This document shows positions 5,713 through 8,834 of a stretch of 8,834 nucleotides of DNA, piece by piece. The notes under the pieces are model-generated. The model was not told where the DNA came from. It did no database searches and was given only the letters and a program-made list of their open reading frames with translations. The stretch's first letter is position 1. Each line of letters opens with the position of its first letter. Origin of the DNA: Alphaproteobacteria bacterium UBA7488 (GTDB taxonomy: Bacteria; Pseudomonadota; Alphaproteobacteria; CAAHEQ01; UBA3637); contig DLOI01000062.1 in assembly GCA_002477185.1 (NCBI GenBank), positions 9,193 through 18,026 of the forward strand, written 5' to 3'. The position numbers and the translations under genes are program-made.

Positions 5713-6490
5713 GTGCAAACTCCTTTTCGCGTTTTAAAACTTCTCCCGCCAATTGAATATAACTTTGCGCCCCCACGCTGCGGAAATCATACAACATAAC
5801 CGGTTTGCCGTGCGACGGGGCTTCGGGCACCCGAACATTGCGCGGAATGACCGTGTTGTAAACTTTCGTTCCGAAAAAATCACGCACGTCATTAATGACA
5901 GATTTGGCCAAATTTGACCGCCCGTCGTACATCGTCATCACAATGCCGTGCAAATCTAAGGTATTATTGAAATTCTTTTTAACCCGTTCGATTGTTTTCA
6001 TTAAATCGGCAACCCCTTCCAAAGCCAGATATTCACATTGGACAGGGACAATCACGCTGTTCGACGCGACCAAAGCGTTCATTGTCAATAAGCCGACAGC
6101 CGGCGGGCAATCAACAAAAATATAATCGTATTCATGCACGCCTTCCAAAGCTTTTTTTAGGTAAAATTGCGGATTTTCCATATCGGCCAATTCAATATCG
6201 ACACCCAACAATTCTTTGCTGGCCGGAATAACATCCAAATACGGAATAATTGTTTTTTGTGCGCTGGATGCAACCGTGTCTTGGCCGGTCAAAACCGTGT
6301 ACGAATTTTTGCCGCCCATCGCGCGTTGCAAACCGACGCTGACCGTCGCATTGCCTTGCGGATCCAAATCAATGATTAAAACCTTTTTTTCCAAAGCTGC
6401 AATTGCCGTTGCCAAATTCACGGTCGTCGTTGTTTTGCCAACGCCGCCTTTTTGATTAGACACAGAAAAAATGCGCGGTTTGCGTTTCAT
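5705..6490 (-). CDS. parA: Chromosome partitioning ATPase ParA
   Basis: ParA is the Walker-type ATPase that binds nucleoid DNA as an ATP dimer and is stimulated by ParB, pulling the ParB-parS complex. The 261-residue product has the deviant Walker A KGGVGKT at 14-20, DLDPQGNAT at 41-49 and the Walker B-like FVDCPP at 125-130, without an N-terminal HTH, so it is the chromosomal (Soj-like) rather than the long plasmid type. The ATG at 6490 overlaps the rsmG stop as ATGA, and AGGAG lies 10 nt upstream, so translation is probably coupled. The open frame extends 24 codons further up, but only within rsmG. Order rsmG-parA-parB and the nearby parS sites support a chromosomal locus. Confidence 0.96.
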   Translation of the reverse strand: MKRKPRIFSVSNQKGGVGKTTTTVNLATAIAALEKKVLIIDLDPQGNATVSVGLQRAMGGKNSYTVLTGQDTVASSAQKTIIPYLDVIPASKELLGVDIELADMENPQFYLKKALEGVHEYDYIFVDCPPAVGLLTMNALVASNSVIVPVQCEYLALEGVADLMKTIERVKKNFNNTLDLHGIVMTMYDGRSNLAKSVINDVRDFFGTKVYNTVIPRNVRVPEAPSHGKPVMLYDFRSVGAQSYIQLAGEVLKREKEFAHG

Positions 6491-7086
6491 ATGTGTAATT
6501 CTCCTATTTTTAAAATCACGCCGTTTTCGGCCGTTTTGCTTTTTATTTTTTCCAAATGGCATGGATACGGATTATTTGAAATTTCATCATCAACCCGTTC
6601 GCCTTTTAAAAACAAACAAGTGGTTTGCGGATTAATAAAGCCCTGCCCCAACTGAATCAAAACCTTTAGTTCCTTTAAGGCGCGCGCCGTCACAACATCG
6701 ACAGCGTCCAGTTTGACATTTTCCAACCGTTCATTTAAAACAGAGGCATTTAACCCAAATTCGCGGATACATTCTTTTAAAAAAATGCTCTTTTTGATAT
6801 CGCTTTCAACAAAGTAAATATCGGTCAAAGGCCCTGTTAACGCTTTATTCATAATTGCCAACACAACGCCCGGAAATCCGCCGCCCGTTCCCATGTCAAC
6901 CAGCTTTTTGGCTGTGCTTGGAATATATTCGAACAATTGGGCGCAATCCAAAATATGACGGTTCCAAATGTCACTTGTCGTCGTAGGGGAAATAAGGTTG
7001 ACGGATTTTTGCCATTTCAAAACAAAGTCTTGAAATTGCCTTAATACCGGTTCTGCAGCCCCCAAATAAATTGCGTCTTGTTTCAC
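6487..7086 (-). CDS. rsmG: 16S rRNA (guanine-N7) methyltransferase RsmG
   Basis: RsmG methylates N7 of G527 (E. coli numbering) in the 530 loop of 16S rRNA using S-adenosylmethionine; loss gives low-level streptomycin resistance in several bacteria. The product shows KWQKSVNLIS (24-33), RHILD (43-47) and the SAM-binding DMGTGGGFPG (64-73), followed by ARALKEL (134-140), as in GidB proteins. An ATG at 7119 would give 210 residues but has only a parS palindrome before it. The GTG at 7086 has AAGGA (7095-7099) 8 nt upstream and gives 199 residues, so I choose it. That GTG lies inside parS1. The usual upstream partner mnmG is absent; a separate unit (dnaQ and a pilin-like gene) ends before it. 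It overlaps parA by 4 nt. Confidence 0.92.
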   Translation of the reverse strand: MKQDAIYLGAAEPVLRQFQDFVLKWQKSVNLISPTTTSDIWNRHILDCAQLFEYIPSTAKKLVDMGTGGGFPGVVLAIMNKALTGPLTDIYFVESDIKKSIFLKECIREFGLNASVLNERLENVKLDAVDVVTARALKELKVLIQLGQGFINPQTTCLFLKGERVDDEISNNPYPCHLEKIKSKTAENGVILKIGELHI

Positions 7087-7094
7087 GTGAAACG
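7079..7094. promoter_or_regulatory. parS site 1
   Basis: TGTTTCACGTGAAACG matches the widely conserved parS consensus TGTTTCACGTGAAACA at 15 of 16 positions, with an intact CACGTG core. It overlaps the first codons of rsmG and includes the probable GTG start (7084-7086). ParB encoded 1.4 kb away is the expected ligand. Confidence 0.88.
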
Positions 7095-7108
7095 TCCTTA
7101 CTTCAAAT

Positions 7109-7139
7109 AAAAAACACATTGTTTCATGTGAAACAATGT
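7109..7139 (-). terminator. Terminator of the dnaQ/pilin-like unit, formed around parS site 2
   Basis: On the minus strand two 11-nt arms (7129-7139 and 7116-7126) flank a 2-nt centre, so in RNA a stem of about 9 bp with a six-base loop can form. It is followed by one G and six U (7114-7109). It lies 31 nt beyond the stop of the pilin-like gene, exactly where the upstream unit should end and the rsmG operon begin. Confidence 0.55.
7120..7135. promoter_or_regulatory. parS site 2
   Basis: TGTTTCATGTGAAACA matches the parS consensus at 15 of 16 positions; the one change (C to T) breaks the central CG. It is 41 bp from parS1 start to start. The palindrome continues 4 bp further on each side than parS needs, producing the terminator-like stem described separately. 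Confidence 0.8.
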
Positions 7140-7169
7140 ATCTTTTTTTGGATTTATTTGCAATATTAT

Positions 7170-7658
7170 TTATTCATAAATGATTTTTATTTTAGAAGTA
7201 TTTGAACAATTTGCCGTTTTTGAATCGACACCGTTGATGAATATCTTCAGCGCCCCTAACCCCGGAGAGGTTAATTTTTGGCACAACGAAGCCTCAATAT
7301 GGTTAAATTCGACATAAAAAGTTTGTCCGTTATCCGACCCGAGTGACCAATCCATCCCGGGAAAGGGATTTTTGCCACTGACTGCCGTCCGATTTAATCC
7401 CGCATAACCGCCGATATGGTTCATTTTAATATCCATTACCAACAGATTTAAATTTTGGATAATTTGATTTTGCTTCAACGCATTCATGCCTTGCGAAGTG
7501 GCTTTGACACCTTGCTTTGCCATTTGCCCGCCAATTCCCATTGACCCGATTGTGTCGATTAATTGTGCCCGAACGGTTGCGACATTTCCCAAAAGGCAAA
7601 TTGCTACCAACGCTGATACAAGAATTCCGCTATTCATTTTTTTTAAGAAACTCCCCAT
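7170..7658 (-). CDS. Secreted pilin-like protein of unknown role
   Basis: The 162-residue product begins with a Sec-type signal peptide: Lys pair at 6-7, hydrophobic core about 12-26, and VRA (29-31) before Gln32 as a plausible cleavage site. The remainder resembles type IV pilins of the PilS group. There is a helical region (about 55-80), a YAGLN turn (85-89), then FYVEFNHIEASLCQKL (114-129) and FINGVDSKTANC (140-151). Cys126 and Cys151 are placed like the pilin C-terminal disulfide, and the protein ends in a beta strand. However, a classical pilin prepeptide (Gly before the hydrophobic helix, Glu at +5) is missing. The family call rests on my pattern recognition and is moderate. The ATG at 7658 overlaps the dnaQ end by 16 nt and has no clear ribosome site. 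An ATG at 7637 is possible but loses the charged signal start. Confidence 0.6.
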   Translation of the reverse strand: MGSFLKKMNSGILVSALVAICLLGNVATVRAQLIDTIGSMGIGGQMAKQGVKATSQGMNALKQNQIIQNLNLLVMDIKMNHIGGYAGLNRTAVSGKNPFPGMDWSLGSDNGQTFYVEFNHIEASLCQKLTSPGLGALKIFINGVDSKTANCSNTSKIKIIYE

Positions 7659-8341
7659 ATATTATTTTTAATTTGTCTAACAAATTCAATATGTTGTTTT
7701 TCTTCTTCCTTATCTAAAACAAACACGCGCGGCGCATGGAATTCTTTTTGACGAACCGCCGGCGTATCCGCGTGCTTAATTTCATTAACCACCGGTGCCG
7801 ACATTTTATCTAAGACAAGCCCCGGTTCACGACCGCCGATAAGGTCCAAATAAACTTCGGCCAACAATTCGCTGTCCAACAACGCGCCGTGCAAGGTACG
7901 CGCGGTATTATCAACATTAAACCGTTTACACAACTCGTTTAAGTTCACGCGGGAACCGGGGAACTTTTGGCGCGCCATGACTAACGTGTCAATGACACGG
8001 TCAAAGGACAAAAGCTCTTTATCCACCCAAGACAATTCGGCGTTCAAAAACTTCATATCAAACGGCGCATTGTGAATAACAAGCTTAGAATCCGTACCGA
8101 TAAACGCCAAAAAATCATCGGCGATGTCTTTAAAAATCGGCTTATCGGACAAAAATTCTTCGGTCAACCCGTGAACGGCCACCACTTCTTCGCTTAAAGC
8201 GCGTTGGGGATTGATATATTGGTGGTAAGTGCGCCCCGTCGGCAAGTGGTTAATCAGCTCAATACACCCGATTTCAACAATGCGATCGCCGGCAAAAGGG
8301 TCCAAACCGGTCGTTTCGGTATCCAATACAATTTCTCTCAT
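7643..8341 (-). CDS. dnaQ: DNA polymerase III epsilon subunit (3'-5' proofreading exonuclease)
   Basis: Epsilon removes mismatched 3' ends during replication and binds the polymerase alpha subunit. The 232-residue product has all five DEDDh catalytic residues: D7 and E9 in DTETTG, D95 in HNAPFD, H151 in HGALLD and D156. Length suits a DnaQ with the exonuclease domain (1-170) plus a flexible tail carrying the alpha/clamp contacts. The ATG at 8341 has AGGA 7 nt upstream and a good promoter at 8370-8398, giving a leader of about 22 nt. It is the first gene on the left of the putative origin, with its end overlapping the pilin-like gene. dnaQ beside the origin is a common alphaproteobacterial placement. 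Confidence 0.95.
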   Translation of the reverse strand: MREIVLDTETTGLDPFAGDRIVEIGCIELINHLPTGRTYHQYINPQRALSEEVVAVHGLTEEFLSDKPIFKDIADDFLAFIGTDSKLVIHNAPFDMKFLNAELSWVDKELLSFDRVIDTLVMARQKFPGSRVNLNELCKRFNVDNTARTLHGALLDSELLAEVYLDLIGGREPGLVLDKMSAPVVNEIKHADTPAVRQKEFHAPRVFVLDKEEEKQHIEFVRQIKNNIWGVS

Positions 8342-8369
8342 ATCCCATTCCTATAATTGAAGAACCTAT

Positions 8370-8398
8370 AGTATAAAGCAAATCATCCACAATGGCAA
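8370..8398 (-). promoter_or_regulatory. Sigma70-type promoter of dnaQ
   Basis: On the minus strand TTGCCA (8393-8398) and TATACT (8370-8375) are spaced by 17 nt. The start point should be near 8363. A near-consensus DnaA box (8383-8391) occupies the spacer, so DnaA could occlude or modulate this promoter. Confidence 0.6.
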
Positions 8399-8686
8399 GC
8401 AAAGTTGTGCATAAGTGATAATTATGTGGATAAGTCGCTTATTTTACGACCAAACGGATGCGTTGTGGCAAGTTGTCCTATTTTATGCTTTTTTTGTGCA
8501 CACACGTTTTAGGGGAAATTTCAGCGGGAAAATCGACAAAAAAAAATAAAAAAGTGCGCAATCTTAACGATTCGTATCGGCCGATAAAAAACGTCAAGAA
8601 AAAAATTAAAAAGTTATCCCCTGTTTGCACAACACTACTACTACTATTTTTTTTATATATATAATTGGCAGGTTGCCTGTGGATGA
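8383..8686. other. Putative chromosomal replication origin (oriC)
   Basis: The dnaQ-cysS gap holds DnaA boxes matching TTATNCACA: perfect at 8406-8414 (TTATGCACA, minus) and 8425-8433 (TTATCCACA, minus). One-mismatch boxes lie at 8383-8391 (TCATCCACA, plus), 8494-8502 (TTGTGCACA, plus) and 8678-8686 (TCATCCACA, minus). Weaker boxes at 8614-8622 (TTATCCCCT) and 8623-8631 (GTTTGCACA) lead directly into CTACTACTACTA (8635-8646) and a 20-bp pure A/T tract (8647-8666). This order of box, GC-containing spacer, TAG trio and AT tract matches the basal unwinding architecture described for Bacillus subtilis. A 12-bp palindrome TATCGGCCGATA lies at 8575-8586. Flanking genes diverge, and parS and parAB are within 4 kb. 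No protein-coding frame here is credible. Confidence 0.75.
8635..8666. other. DnaA-trio repeat and AT-rich unwinding element
   Basis: Four tandem CTA triplets (TAG on the opposite strand) are followed by T8 and an alternating TA tract with no G or C over 20 bp. DnaA-trios of this form engage DnaA on single strands as the origin melts. Here they begin 4 bp after the weak box at 8623-8631. Confidence 0.65.
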
Positions 8687-8752
8687 ATGTCAAACCAAAA
8701 CTTTTAAGGTACTCTCCACCCATAAAAATCAAGTTTGCTCGGCAATTCAAGC

Positions 8753-8781
8753 TTGCACGGGGTTTTAAAGTATGTTAAACT
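8753..8781 (+). promoter_or_regulatory. Promoter of the right-edge gene
   Basis: TTGCAC (8753-8758) and TAAACT (8776-8781) are spaced by 17 nt, and a TGT immediately before the -10 gives an extended -10. The start point should be near 8788, about 20 nt before the ATG at 8809. Confidence 0.5.
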
Positions 8782-8808
8782 GGCGGCAAATCATTTCGGA
8801 GCAAACAG

Positions 8809-8834
8809 ATGTTGAAATTTTATAATACCAAAGT
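8809..8834 (+). CDS. cysS: Start of probable cysteinyl-tRNA synthetase (partial)
   Basis: Only nine codons are visible before the edge: MLKFYNTKV, the last codon being GTN. The pattern ML-K-x-(Y/F)-NT is the usual beginning of cysteinyl-tRNA synthetase (compare MLKIFNTLTR in E. coli), which charges tRNA-Cys. GGAG (8798-8801) lies 7 nt upstream and a promoter precedes it. With so few residues the family call is tentative; that a gene starts here is more secure. Confidence 0.5.

Noticed and set aside
7087..7119. ATG at 7119 as the rsmG start
   Set aside because: The 16 nt upstream are the parS2 palindrome with no ribosome site, while GTG at 7086 has AAGGA at 8 nt and gives a normal-length protein.
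8458..8664. A 68-codon plus-strand frame in the same gap
   Set aside because: It ends in Leu/Phe runs produced by the CTA repeat and T tract, has no ribosome site, and overlaps the putative origin.
8478..8750. A 90-codon minus-strand frame in the dnaQ-cysS gap
   Set aside because: It has no ribosome binding site, is low in complexity (runs of Phe, Ser and Lys from A/T tracts), and crosses the DnaA-trio and AT element, so it is better explained as origin sequence.
1..8834. CRISPR array, tRNA or rRNA genes, insertion sequence
   Set aside because: I found no regularly spaced repeats of CRISPR length, no cloverleaf with a TTCGA-type T arm, and no transposase-like frame with terminal inverted repeats.

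Overview
The window looks like a low-GC alphaproteobacterial chromosome close to its replication origin. Three things point there. The gene order rsmG-parA-parB is typical of chromosomal partition loci. An lptE-holA pair converges on parB, an arrangement I recall from many alphaproteobacteria. ParB-type parS sites lie within about 1.3 kb of a DnaA-box-rich, AT-rich gap. The AT-rich base composition and a pilin-like small protein would suit an uncultured, possibly gut-associated, Rhodospirillales-like lineage, but that is inference.

Layout, left to right. Positions 1-541 hold the N-terminus of a minus-strand, two-helix membrane protein with a helical tail; it runs off the left edge. Positions 560-979 are an AT-rich gap with a cluster of GTAATTAC-like sites. 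miaA (tRNA isopentenylation) lies on the minus strand at 980-1831 and is divergent from lptE-holA on the plus strand (1960-3488), which encode an LPS-export lipoprotein and the DNA polymerase III delta subunit. Positions 3489-4818 form an accessory gap between holA and parB. It carries two unrecognised minus-strand genes: a 167-residue Cys/His-rich protein, and a 48-residue putative lipoprotein with its own sigma70-type promoter. parB, parA and rsmG (4819-7086) form an overlapping minus-strand operon. Its start region is built from two parS sites. One contains the probable rsmG start codon. The other is extended into a terminator-like hairpin for the upstream unit. That upstream unit, dnaQ followed by a secreted pilin-like protein (7170-8341), starts from a good promoter whose spacer contains a DnaA box. 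Positions 8342-8808 have the architecture of an origin: two perfect DnaA boxes, several near-perfect ones, and a block of DnaA box, TAG-trio repeat and AT tract. A gene whose first residues match cysteinyl-tRNA synthetase begins at 8809 on the plus strand.

Taken together, the right half reads as a compact oriC-parABS locus. Replication would start at about 8.4-8.7 kb and transcription diverges from it. ParB would load at parS at about 7.1 kb, and the partition proteins are encoded immediately beyond. The left half supplies housekeeping functions (tRNA modification, LPS transport, clamp-loader subunit). The accessory gap between holA and parB, the pilin-like gene, and the left-edge membrane protein are the parts I cannot explain from known synteny.
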